A stretch of DNA of 64,000 bases from Maribacter caenipelagi (GTDB lineage: Bacteria; Bacteroidota; Bacteroidia; Flavobacteriales; Flavobacteriaceae). Positions 18,296 through 26,218 of this stretch are shown here, one piece after another. Location of the stretch: the NCBI RefSeq assembly GCF_004364175.1, contig NZ_SNZW01000011.1:434001-498000 (forward strand). The letters run 5' to 3'. Position numbers and translations under genes: made by a program. Under the pieces are notes generated by a model, which saw only the letters and a list, made by a program, of their open reading frames with translations, was not told where the DNA came from and ran no database searches. Numbering within the stretch: position 1 is the stretch's first letter; the number at the start of each line of letters is the position of its first letter.

Positions 18296-19648
18296 ATGAG
18301 CCCTATTATAATAAAGACAATACAATTTTTTTTAAGCCTTTCTATACTTATAGTTCTACACGAGTTAGGGCATTTTATACCAGCAAAATATTTTAAAACC
18401 AGAGTGGAGAAATTCTACTTGTTCTTTGATGTGAAGTTTTCGCTTTTCAAAAAGAAAATCGGGGAAACTGAATACGGAATCGGTTGGTTGCCTTTAGGCG
18501 GATATGTAAAAATATCTGGAATGATAGATGAGAGCATGGACAAAGAAGCCATGGCAGAAGAACCAAAGGAGTGGGAGTTTAGAAGCAAACCAGCTTGGCA
18601 ACGTTTAATTATTATGTTAGGCGGTGTTACGGTTAATTTCGTTTTGGCAGTAATCATTTTTATTGGCTTGGCGTATGCTTATGGAGAGCAATATATTGCA
18701 AATGATAGTTTAAAAGATGGGGTTTGGATTACAGACACTACTTTGGGTGATGCATTGGGAATAGAAACTGGGGATAAGGTCATTGCTGTTGATGGTAAAG
18801 AAATTAAGTCATTAAATAGTATCATGCCAGAAGTTGTATATGGTGAAAAGATCACTTTAGAGCGTGATGGTAATAGAATTGAAAAGGACATTCCTGTAGA
18901 TTTTATAGAAACGATATCTGATAATAGAGAGAATGCAAGATTCATCAATTATAGAATACCATTTATAATTAGAGAAATTCCTGAAGAATCTCAAAATAAG
19001 GATAGTGGATTTAAGACTGGCGATGCAGTTGTTGATATTGCAGGTAATGCTGTTGAATTTCAGGATCAAGTTATTCCAGTGCTTGCTGCCAATAAAGGAA
19101 AGAGTGTTCCTGTGGTTGTTATTCGTGATGGGAATAAAGTTACTCTGAATGCAAAAGTATCTGACGAAGGTAAATTTGGTGTTTATGCAGGATTAGGCTC
19201 TATGGAGGAATATCAAGAGAAGGGTTATTTTAGAGTAGAAACTTTGAACTACACTTTTCTAGAATCTATCCCAGCCGGATGGAACAAAGGTGTTAAGACC
19301 CTTACAGATTACATTAAGGGGATGAAGAAAATCTTTAACCCTGATACTGGAGCCTATAAAGAGGTTGGTGGTTTTGCCGCTATTGGTGGTATGTTCCCAG
19401 ATACTTGGAACTGGCCGGCCTTTTGGGCAACAACCGCCTTTATATCCATTATTTTAGCATTTATGAACATACTACCTATTCCTGCGTTAGATGGTGGTCA
19501 TGTGATGTTTTTGCTTTATGAAATGATTACAGGTAGAAAACCAAGCGATAAGTTTTTAGAGTATGCTCAAATCACCGGATTCTTTATTTTGATAGCACTT
19601 TTACTGTTCGCAAACGGTAATGATATCTATAAATTGATATTTAAATAA
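18296..19648 (+). CDS. rseP: RseP-like site-2 intramembrane metalloprotease
   Basis: A 450-residue M50 protease of the inner membrane. HELGH at residues 22-26 (H22, E23, H26) supplies the zinc site and catalytic Glu. A PDZ-containing periplasmic region spans about residues 125-330. The second metal-binding motif is NILPIPALDGGHV, with D399 as the third ligand. The family cleaves anti-sigma factors and signal-peptide remnants within the membrane. It is monocistronic here, and tRNA-Asn follows 80 bases downstream. Confidence 0.95.
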   Translation: MSPIIIKTIQFFLSLSILIVLHELGHFIPAKYFKTRVEKFYLFFDVKFSLFKKKIGETEYGIGWLPLGGYVKISGMIDESMDKEAMAEEPKEWEFRSKPAWQRLIIMLGGVTVNFVLAVIIFIGLAYAYGEQYIANDSLKDGVWITDTTLGDALGIETGDKVIAVDGKEIKSLNSIMPEVVYGEKITLERDGNRIEKDIPVDFIETISDNRENARFINYRIPFIIREIPEESQNKDSGFKTGDAVVDIAGNAVEFQDQVIPVLAANKGKSVPVVVIRDGNKVTLNAKVSDEGKFGVYAGLGSMEEYQEKGYFRVETLNYTFLESIPAGWNKGVKTLTDYIKGMKKIFNPDTGAYKEVGGFAAIGGMFPDTWNWPAFWATTAFISIILAFMNILPIPALDGGHVMFLLYEMITGRKPSDKFLEYAQITGFFILIALLLFANGNDIYKLIFK

Positions 19649-19665
19649 AAAAACTTAATTCTTTG

Positions 19666-19696
19666 TTTGGCGAGTTTCAAAAAACTACTATATTTG
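19666..19696 (+). promoter_or_regulatory. Promoter of tRNA-Asn
   Basis: TTTG at 19666-19669 and TATATTTG at 19689-19696 are separated by 19 bases. This is the expected -33/-7 pair for the Bacteroidota primary sigma factor, and it lies 32 bases upstream of the tRNA 5' end. It is the clearest promoter in the window. Confidence 0.75.
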
Positions 19697-19728
19697 CACC
19701 CGCTTTAGGAAACTAAAACGGGTTATTT

Positions 19729-19802
19729 TCCTCCTTAGCTCAGTTGGTTAGAGCATCTGACTGTTAATCAGAGGGTCCTTGGTTCGAGCCCAAGAGGGGG
19801 AG
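19729..19802 (+). tRNA. tRNA-Asn (GTT)
   Basis: A 74-base cloverleaf with a 7-bp acceptor stem (TCCTCCT with AGGGGGA, one T-G pair), D-arm GCTC/GAGC, and anticodon stem TCTGA/TCAGA with loop CTGTTAA, giving anticodon GTT. The T-arm is CTTGG-TTCGAGC-CCAAG. The discriminator is G, and CCA is not encoded in full. Its 3' part is the left attachment repeat of the integrated element, so the functional gene is now completed by element-derived DNA. Confidence 0.97.
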
Positions 19803-19804
19803 CA
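19748..19804 (+). repeat. Left attachment repeat (57 bp, tRNA-Asn 3' part)
   Basis: Identical to 38036-38092. It spans the D-arm end, the anticodon and T arms, and the 3' acceptor strand plus two bases. The base before each copy differs (G versus A) and so does the base after (G versus A), which fixes the repeat length. Confidence 0.93.
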
Positions 19805-19811
19805 GATAAAC

Positions 19812-19842
19812 AAAAACCGTTCAATTATTGAACGGTTTTTTT
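19812..19842 (+). terminator. Element-borne terminator behind tRNA-Asn
   Basis: A 13-bp perfect stem (AAAAACCGTTCAA with TTGAACGGTTTTT) with a 3-base TTA loop runs into a T tract. It lies inside the left end of the element, 10 bases past the tRNA. It can replace the native terminator displaced to 38100. Confidence 0.85.
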
Positions 19843-19946
19843 ATGCGTTAAACTCAGCAATCTACTTCTTGAATCCCTGCGACTATTGGCTTACTTGTCA
19901 AGTACCTTTATCCTTAATCTATACACGCGCGACCTCCTATATCTCG

Positions 19947-20006
19947 AAAAAAAGTATTAAAAAGGTGTACAATTCGGTGTACATAAAATTTCACTGGTGT
20001 ACCATT
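19947..20006 (+). repeat. Left internal direct repeat with GGTGTAC motifs (putative integrase arm sites)
   Basis: An A-rich run followed by GTATT, then GGTGTAC at 19964, 19976 and 19996. A degenerate copy with the same order and nearly the same spacing lies at 37938-37997 near the right end. Repeats of this kind, inside both element ends and beside the integrase start, are typical of arm-type binding sites for tyrosine recombinases. The function is inferred. Confidence 0.55.
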
Positions 20007-20023
20007 TTAAAATTAAAAATATC

Positions 20024-21220
20024 ATGTCAATTATAAAGTATTCGCTTCTGTATGTATTGCAGAAGTCACGTTTAAACAAAAGAGGTAAATGTCCGATTAG
20101 AGGGAGGATTACACTTGATAGTAAAAGGAAGGAGTTCTCAACAGGACAATTTATATACCCCGAAAACTGGAACACTAGAAAACAACTTGCGATTGGTGAT
20201 AATGTCGATGTAGAGTTCATAAATAAACAACTAAGCCTTATAAAGCAAAAACTTGATAAGGCTTTTTTAATGCTCGAACTTTCGGAGGTCAACTTTACAA
20301 TCGACGATTTATTTCGTGCCTACAAGGGTGATGATAATAAGAAGGACCTTGGGGTATTGGAGTACTTCAATTCTTATTTGGAGCGTCGTAAAGAGCTTAT
20401 TGGTATTGATATTGTCCAGTCAACATGGAATAAATTTTCATATCTAAAAAGCGATCTTAAGAGCTTTGTTGGGGGAAAGTATGGGGGTAGGGATTTTATG
20501 TTGTCCCGAGTAGATATCAAGTTCATCAACGACTTTGAACATTATCTGAAAACTAAGAAAAATAAAAAGCAGGTTACCGTTAACAAAAACTTGCAAAGAT
20601 TCAAATCGGTAGTTAAATCTGCGGTTTCAGAGAACGTTTTGGATAAATATCCATACTCTTTTCACAGATTGAAAAAAGTGAAGACAGAAGTGCTGTATTT
20701 GAGTCGTGATGAACTTCAAAAGTTGGAAAAGTACAAATTTGCGCAAACACGATTAGAGCAAGTGAGGGACATGTTTGTGTTTTGTTGTTATACTGGGTTA
20801 GGATATCAGGAGATGGCTACACTGAAAAAGGAGAATCTCGTAGAAGCTTTTGATGGCTATATATGGATTAGAATCACGAGGAAGAAAACTAGTACCGTCA
20901 TTTCCGTACCTCTACTGCCTAAGGCAGAGGAGATTCTTCAAAAATACGAGTATGAGTTACCCGTAATTTCAAATCAAAGGTTCAATTCATACCTAAAAGA
21001 GATAGCGGCTATTGTTGGTTTGCAAATAAAGCTAACTCATCATATCGCGAGGAAAACTTTTGCAACAACTATTCTTCTATATAACGATGTTCCCATGGAA
21101 GTGGTTTCAGAGTTATTGGGACACTCAAAGTTGTCAATTACACAAGAACATTATGCAAAAGTCGTTCAGCGTAAGATAAGTGAAGAGATGATTATGCTGA
21201 AGACGAAACTTAAAAATTAA
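20024..21220 (+). CDS. Tyrosine recombinase (integrase), Bacteroidota mobile-element type
   Basis: A 398-residue integrase from the ATG at 20024; a GTG at 19997 would add nine residues lying within the GGTGTAC repeat. The N-terminal arm-binding domain begins with IKYSLLYVLQKSRLNKRGKC and a SAM-like core-binding domain follows at about residues 100-200. The catalytic domain shows HxxR (H340, R343), LLGH (H367) and nucleophile Y377 (EHYAKV). The usual first Arg is absent: box I reads TGLGYQEMATL, with Gly260 at that place, as in IntDOT-like enzymes that also lack this Arg. It presumably catalyses insertion into and excision from tRNA-Asn. Confidence 0.92.
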   Translation: MSIIKYSLLYVLQKSRLNKRGKCPIRGRITLDSKRKEFSTGQFIYPENWNTRKQLAIGDNVDVEFINKQLSLIKQKLDKAFLMLELSEVNFTIDDLFRAYKGDDNKKDLGVLEYFNSYLERRKELIGIDIVQSTWNKFSYLKSDLKSFVGGKYGGRDFMLSRVDIKFINDFEHYLKTKKNKKQVTVNKNLQRFKSVVKSAVSENVLDKYPYSFHRLKKVKTEVLYLSRDELQKLEKYKFAQTRLEQVRDMFVFCCYTGLGYQEMATLKKENLVEAFDGYIWIRITRKKTSTVISVPLLPKAEEILQKYEYELPVISNQRFNSYLKEIAAIVGLQIKLTHHIARKTFATTILLYNDVPMEVVSELLGHSKLSITQEHYAKVVQRKISEEMIMLKTKLKN

Positions 21221-21238
21221 AAGTATGCAATAAACATG

Positions 21239-21277
21239 AAACAACTGTGTTGTTTAATTACTAACACAGTTGTTTTT
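21239..21277 (+). terminator. Terminator after the integrase
   Basis: AACAACTGTGTT (21240-21251) pairs perfectly with AACACAGTTGTT (21263-21274) across an 11-base loop and ends in TTTTT. It separates the integrase from the helicase gene and contains the upstream ATG at 21236-21238 at its edge, which argues against that codon as the helicase start. Confidence 0.85.
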
Positions 21278-23794
21278 ATGAGAAGAACCACAGTATTTCC
21301 GTTTGATAACCCTATAGAGTTTAAGGAAATAAATCATGATGATTTTCAAGGATACGAATTTGAAGATGTAGACAAGACTATTGTAGAGCCTAATGAGCAA
21401 GGTTATATATCCGATATATTAAAAGAAAAAGTAAACCTTGAGACCAACAATACAACCGTTATTAACGCAGGTGTTGGTCAAGGTAAAACCAAAGCGGTAA
21501 TAGATTTTATAAAATGGTATTATGAAACAACTAAAAATAATGAAGACAAGTATAAAGTCATAGTTGTTACTCCTTTTAAATCTTTGAATAAAGAATATAG
21601 GGATAAGATTCATAAAGCAGTGGGGGAAGATGATTTGTGCTTTGATTACCAAGAATTAAATGCCAAAGTCGATGAAGAACTAGATTACCCAGAATTTTAC
21701 TCTAAACCAGTGCAGCTCATTTCTGTGATGAGTATTCTAGGAGATCCGGGTACAGTTGCATTTAAGCAAAGTAATATTAAAAGAAAATACTATGAATACT
21801 TAATTGATCGGTGTGCGGCAAATAAAGAAAAAGTCATCTTGATTTTTGACGAGTTACATGAATCTTTGGAAAGCTTTACACCGGATCTTATGCCTAATCT
21901 TTTGAAGTGGAAAGGAGTTGTTTATAAGGCAATTATAGCTAGTGCAACTTTTACAGAATCTTCCAAAATACCTATAAAGTTTATTGCAGAATTAACAGAA
22001 AGAAAGCTTAAGATAATTGAAAGTGAAAGGGTTCAAAGTACCCATAATTTAAGCGAGCTTCATCTTTGTTTTTATAATCAACACACTCTAAATCCTGAGC
22101 ACCAGTTTTTAAAAGATTTAGTTCAATTGCAATTGGAAACAGCTTCGACAGTTAATATTTTATGTTATTCAAAGAACATTGCAAATGAACTTTATAACGG
22201 GTCAATTGGTACAATGCTAAGGGAGCAATATGGTTCAGTAACCTTATGTACTGGTGAAGAAGAGAATACTTTTGACCATGAAAGCTGTAATATAGGTACT
22301 CGATTTAAGACTGGAGTTAGTATTGAAAAGGAAAACAGCGCATATTTCGTGGTGTTACCCTTAAAATTTGCTTACACAGGTCAAAACACAGAACATTTGG
22401 GGATTTTTACCGACCGAATTAATTCCTTAGTTCAGGGATTGGCTAGACCTAGGAAAAAGTCTAAAATCTTTGTAATAACACCTTCTCCAACAAAATTAAT
22501 AACTAGGGTAACTGATAAACGTGATTACATTGATCGCCTATCGCTAGGGTATCTAGGATTTCAAGACGAAGATTATCAAAGTAGATATTATAGCCTTAGG
22601 CAACAAGAGATGTTTTTAAAAAGACATTATGGTGAAGTTAGAAATACTATTGAAACGCAAATAAATCAAATGGAAGGTTTGTCTGATGATATAAAAACTA
22701 TTTATTCTTCATTTGATTGGTTTAGATTGAAGGATGGGGATCGGTATCTACATACCCAATTTGATGCCTATGGTAAAAACCTGTCCAATTACCTTTACTG
22801 GGCTGCTTGGAACAACCAATTTGTAAATTGTAAGCTTACTAGTATTATTAAAATTAGAACTTTGAAGTTTAATGAAGGTAATATACAATCAGAATTAGAT
22901 GCATACTTTCCTCTTTCTGTCTTCAATGAAAACACTTTTGCTGAATACCATGATAAACATTTATATCTTCAACTTAGAAATACACTTTTTTCAAATAACC
23001 TTTACTATAGGAAGAATGGAGAAGTAGACTTTAACAAAATTGAACCTAAAAGAACTTTAGTTTTTGAACAACAAATCATTCATTTTATCCAACGTAGAAA
23101 AACCCCGTACTTATTTGAACCAATTTGTGGTTGTACATATAGTACTAGACTAGGTGAAAAGCCTGTAGATGCATCTGTAAGTAAATCAACATACTTTAGA
23201 AGTTCGATAGGTCACTCGGTAAGCTATACAGATGTTTTTGATGCCTTAACGGAAAGTGAAGAGTTGTTGATAACTGCATATAATGGTTTGCTGGAATTTC
23301 AAGAAATATTATTAAATAGTTATTCAATTTTACAAGATGATGGCACCTATTTTTTGCCGTTAGATAGTAAAGTTATTCTTGAAAGAATGCACTCCATAAA
23401 ACTTAAAGCATTATTTACAAATATCAAGGAGCACGATGTAGGTATGGTAGCATTCAATAAAACTAATTTATCTAGTGATAAAGGTGTATATAGCTTGTTA
23501 AAGGAAATGTTCTATGAAACCTCTTCAACTACTAAAACTATTGATGGGAAGATAGTGAAATGTTGGAAGGTCAATAGAATTAGAGATATTAATAGCTCGG
23601 AATACCCATTAAACCTTGTGCATAATGTGTATGACCCATTTTTACATATGCCTGTTAATCCAGAGAAAAGTACAACGGAAGAAGCAGGTGATGTGCTAGA
23701 AGAAGTTAACTTAATAGACATTGACCCGGATATGTTCGTACTTGACTATTATGAAGAAACAAAAGACAATATAAAAAGAGATAAGTTATTTTAA
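21278..23794 (+). CDS. SF2-type DEAD/DEAH helicase-like protein, possible replication helicase
   Basis: An 838-residue protein starting at the ATG at 21278, directly after the integrase terminator. The helicase core has Walker A NAGVGQGKTKAV, motif Ia VIVVTPFKSLN, Walker B LIFDELHES, motif III ASATF, and a motif VI-like run NSLVQGLARPRKK. The spacing resembles origin-binding or CyRepA1-like helicases of plasmids and viruses more than repair helicases. The C-terminal 400 residues are unassigned. Encoded next to a RecA-like ATPase, it may replicate the excised element. That is inference, since no origin is identified. Confidence 0.7.
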   Translation: MRRTTVFPFDNPIEFKEINHDDFQGYEFEDVDKTIVEPNEQGYISDILKEKVNLETNNTTVINAGVGQGKTKAVIDFIKWYYETTKNNEDKYKVIVVTPFKSLNKEYRDKIHKAVGEDDLCFDYQELNAKVDEELDYPEFYSKPVQLISVMSILGDPGTVAFKQSNIKRKYYEYLIDRCAANKEKVILIFDELHESLESFTPDLMPNLLKWKGVVYKAIIASATFTESSKIPIKFIAELTERKLKIIESERVQSTHNLSELHLCFYNQHTLNPEHQFLKDLVQLQLETASTVNILCYSKNIANELYNGSIGTMLREQYGSVTLCTGEEENTFDHESCNIGTRFKTGVSIEKENSAYFVVLPLKFAYTGQNTEHLGIFTDRINSLVQGLARPRKKSKIFVITPSPTKLITRVTDKRDYIDRLSLGYLGFQDEDYQSRYYSLRQQEMFLKRHYGEVRNTIETQINQMEGLSDDIKTIYSSFDWFRLKDGDRYLHTQFDAYGKNLSNYLYWAAWNNQFVNCKLTSIIKIRTLKFNEGNIQSELDAYFPLSVFNENTFAEYHDKHLYLQLRNTLFSNNLYYRKNGEVDFNKIEPKRTLVFEQQIIHFIQRRKTPYLFEPICGCTYSTRLGEKPVDASVSKSTYFRSSIGHSVSYTDVFDALTESEELLITAYNGLLEFQEILLNSYSILQDDGTYFLPLDSKVILERMHSIKLKALFTNIKEHDVGMVAFNKTNLSSDKGVYSLLKEMFYETSSTTKTIDGKIVKCWKVNRIRDINSSEYPLNLVHNVYDPFLHMPVNPEKSTTEEAGDVLEEVNLIDIDPDMFVLDYYEETKDNIKRDKLF

Positions 23795-23798
23795 TTTT

Positions 23799-23850
23799 TA
23801 TCCAAATTTCGATGTAGAACTATATATAGTATAATAGAAGAATTTGGATA
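23799..23850. promoter_or_regulatory. Nested dyad: possible operator or replication/leader structure
   Basis: TATCCAAATT (23799-23808) is the exact inverse of AATTTGGATA (23841-23850). Between them lies the 12-base perfect palindrome ACTATATATAGT (23819-23830). No T tract follows, so it is not a simple terminator. It sits between the helicase stop and a separate terminator, about 110 bases ahead of the ATPase gene. Confidence 0.45.
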
Positions 23851-23878
23851 ATGTCCGTTAGCGGATAGTATCAGATGC

Positions 23879-23911
23879 AAAGGTTAATTCAGAAATGGAT
23901 TAACCTTTTTT
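23879..23911 (+). terminator. Terminator between helicase and ATPase genes
   Basis: AAAGGTTAAT (23879-23888) pairs with ATTAACCTTT (23899-23908), a perfect 10-bp stem with a 10-base loop followed by TTT. The ATPase gene starts 53 bases later and needs its own promoter or read-through. Confidence 0.8.
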
Positions 23912-23963
23912 CATTTTAGAATGAATCTTATCACATAAATATTAATCAATTAAATTTTTTATT

Positions 23964-24836
23964 ATGCAATTAAAACAAAGCAAAAGGCAGAATGTAAAAC
24001 TACGTTTAGGCATCTCTGGTGCTAGCGGTTTTGGAAAAACGTACAGTGCATTACAATTAGCGTACGGCTTAACTGGAGACTGGACTAAGATAGCCGTCAT
24101 TGACACCGAAAACTCTTCGGTTTCTCTATATTCAAACCTCGGTACATTTAACGTCCTAGACCTTTATTCTCCTTATAGCCCAGAGCGTTACAATGAAGCA
24201 ATAGAGACTTGTGAGCGAGCTAAAATGGAAGTCGTAATCATTGATTCCATAACGCACGAATGGAGCGGAACGGGAGGCTGTTTGCAAATTCAAGAGCAAC
24301 TTGGTGGTAGATTTCAAGATTGGGCTAAGGTAACACCAAGACATCAAGCTTTTATAGATAAAATCCTTTCTGCTAATTGCCATATCATTACTACTACAAG
24401 ACGAAAAGTAGATTACTCTTTAGATATGGGTAGTAATGGTAGAGCAAAAGTTGTAAAACACGGAACAAAGGAGATTACAAGAGAAGGGTTTGAGTACGAG
24501 TTAACCGTCAACTTTGAGATTGTAAATGACCAACACCTTGCAAAGGTATCTAAAGACCGTACTGGACTGTTTACTGGAAAACCCGAATTTGTAATTAATT
24601 CTGCAACGGGTAAAAAGTTACTGCAATGGTGTAATATCGAACCTTTATCCCTTAAAGGTATAGATACTAGAATCCAAGAGTGCCTCTCCGTATCTAAGTT
24701 GATGGAATTGTATAAACAATACCCCAACTTTCAAAAATCACATCAAGCTCAATTTCAACAAAAGAAAGTAGAGCTAGAGAAACTGTCTAACCCAAATAAT
24801 TTTAGTAAAAATGGAACTAGTGTCAATACGCAATAA
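23964..24836 (+). CDS. RecA-like P-loop ATPase (Sak4-like) of mobile elements
   Basis: A 290-residue ATP-binding protein: Walker A GASGFGKTYSA near residues 19-29, a following AVIDTENSS, and Walker B VVIIDSITHEW. A polar RQ-type segment ITTTRRKVDY comes after. This is the organisation of phage and plasmid RecA-like ATPases of the Sak4 type, which assist single-strand annealing recombination or replication. The last 60 residues are charged and probably flexible. It overlaps the DUF3871 gene by 26 bases, so the two are coupled. Confidence 0.75.
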   Translation: MQLKQSKRQNVKLRLGISGASGFGKTYSALQLAYGLTGDWTKIAVIDTENSSVSLYSNLGTFNVLDLYSPYSPERYNEAIETCERAKMEVVIIDSITHEWSGTGGCLQIQEQLGGRFQDWAKVTPRHQAFIDKILSANCHIITTTRRKVDYSLDMGSNGRAKVVKHGTKEITREGFEYELTVNFEIVNDQHLAKVSKDRTGLFTGKPEFVINSATGKKLLQWCNIEPLSLKGIDTRIQECLSVSKLMELYKQYPNFQKSHQAQFQQKKVELEKLSNPNNFSKNGTSVNTQ

Positions 24837-25836
24837 GAACTCGCAAGCAAACGTAAACAATACCAATCAAGCATTGGTATTAGAAGAGGTAAAGGTACCT
24901 GATGTCGGCTTGCAGTTTAAGCAAAAACCTTTCATAGAGGCTAACACGCAAGAAGTGTCATTGGAAGAACTGCAACATAATTGCATTATACCTGTATTTT
25001 CAAAAGACAATGAAAAGACAATTGCACATCAAGAGTTTATTCATGTAGCCTATAATAGTGTTGCATCAGTTTATTCTGGTCAAGTTATAAATGCACCAGA
25101 AATACGTGTTAGTCATCAGATAAAAGGGAGAACCCCCGATGCGATTCACAAGTCTGCAAAAGACTTGTTGGATCACGAACGTACGCAGTATTTTGAGCGT
25201 ATGGCTTTTATAATACGCATACCTTCAATTGTAGAGACTATAAATGGTAATAAGTTGTCATTAATAGTTGGAGGGGTACGAGCATACAATCATGAAAACC
25301 TGTATTCAAAAAAAGGATTTGAAAAGTTTAAGTTCTTTATAGGGTTTCAAAATATGGTGTGCTGTAACATGTGTATCTCTACAGATGGATTTCAGTCGGA
25401 AATGAAGGTTTCATCAGTACTTGAACTGCAAGAGAAGATGATGGAACTAATTCAAGGGTATTCCGCATCTAAGCATTTAGAAGAAATGAAAAACTTGTCT
25501 AACTATCGTTTAAGCGAGAAGCAGTTTGCACAGTTGGTAGGTAAGGTGAGGCTTTATAACTTTTTACCAAAAGAGGAGAAAGTAGTTTTGCCAGAGCTTC
25601 TATTGAATGACAATCACTTTAATGCGATAGCTAAAGACTATTTTGCAGATAAAAGCTTCTGTAAAAATGAAGATGGAAGCATAAACCTATGGAATATTTA
25701 TAACCTCCTAACAGGGGCCAATAAGAATAGTTATATCAACACTTTTTTAGATAGAAGTGTGAATGCCTTCAGCTTTACTGAAGGTCTCTCAAAGGCAATC
25801 AATGGCGATTCTAACTACCGTTGGTTTTTGAGTTGA
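24811..25836 (+). CDS. DUF3871 family protein
   Basis: A 341-residue protein that I recognise as the Bacteroidota DUF3871 family. It has an N-terminal low-complexity stretch, EIRVSHQIKGRTPDAIHKSA, YFERMAFIIRIPSIVE, an LSLIVGGVRAYNHENLY region, and an end WNIYNLLTGANKNSYI. The family is common on mobile elements beside AAA ATPases and has no known function. Its start lies within the 3' end of the ATPase gene. The next gene is convergent, 57 bases away. Confidence 0.75.
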   Translation: MELVSIRNKNSQANVNNTNQALVLEEVKVPDVGLQFKQKPFIEANTQEVSLEELQHNCIIPVFSKDNEKTIAHQEFIHVAYNSVASVYSGQVINAPEIRVSHQIKGRTPDAIHKSAKDLLDHERTQYFERMAFIIRIPSIVETINGNKLSLIVGGVRAYNHENLYSKKGFEKFKFFIGFQNMVCCNMCISTDGFQSEMKVSSVLELQEKMMELIQGYSASKHLEEMKNLSNYRLSEKQFAQLVGKVRLYNFLPKEEKVVLPELLLNDNHFNAIAKDYFADKSFCKNEDGSINLWNIYNLLTGANKNSYINTFLDRSVNAFSFTEGLSKAINGDSNYRWFLS

Positions 25837-25893
25837 ATGATGGGCTGCCTGTAAAAAGGCGGCCTAAATTCATTAATATCAATGTAGGTAAAT

Positions 25894-26187
25894 CTATGCT
25901 TCTGCTAATTGAGAAGCTCTTTCTTTTAAGGTAAAGGAAATAGTTTTTTTAACTAAATCATTTGTGTTTTTAAATGTAGAATTAGACTTAATATTATTGA
26001 AGTCTAACGAAAGTAAAAGTTTGCCAAAACATTCATCTGCAAAAGAGTGAGAGATTAATTGTACTCCCTCAAAATTAAAAACAACAAATCCTCCACTTCT
26101 AAGAGATTTTTCAATCTCCAAGCGTAATTCATGACCTAAAGCTCTAGTGCCTAGGCTGGATCCAATATTTCCAAAATCTATTTGCAT
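25894..26187 (-). CDS. STAS-like (DUF4325) domain protein
   Basis: A 97-residue single-domain protein: LGHELRLEIEKSLRSGG, then FVVFNFEGVQLISHSFADECFGKLLL. This is the DUF4325/STAS-like pattern with a Ser pair at the place where STAS anti-anti-sigma factors are phosphorylated. It is the last gene of the defence operon, 31 bases after the HATPase gene. Together the two look like a SpoIIAA/SpoIIAB-style kinase and substrate pair. What they would control is not visible; no sigma factor gene is adjacent. Confidence 0.75.
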   Translation of the reverse strand: MQIDFGNIGSSLGTRALGHELRLEIEKSLRSGGFVVFNFEGVQLISHSFADECFGKLLLSLDFNNIKSNSTFKNTNDLVKKTISFTLKERASQLAEA

Positions 26188-26218
26188 ACTCTAAATAAAC
26201 GAAAAATTTCGCACAAAA

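Noticed and set aside
19779-20036. An open frame of 85 codons across the tRNA 3' end, its terminator and the integrase leader
   Set aside because: It runs through the tRNA and a hairpin terminator, and the encoded sequence has no domain features.
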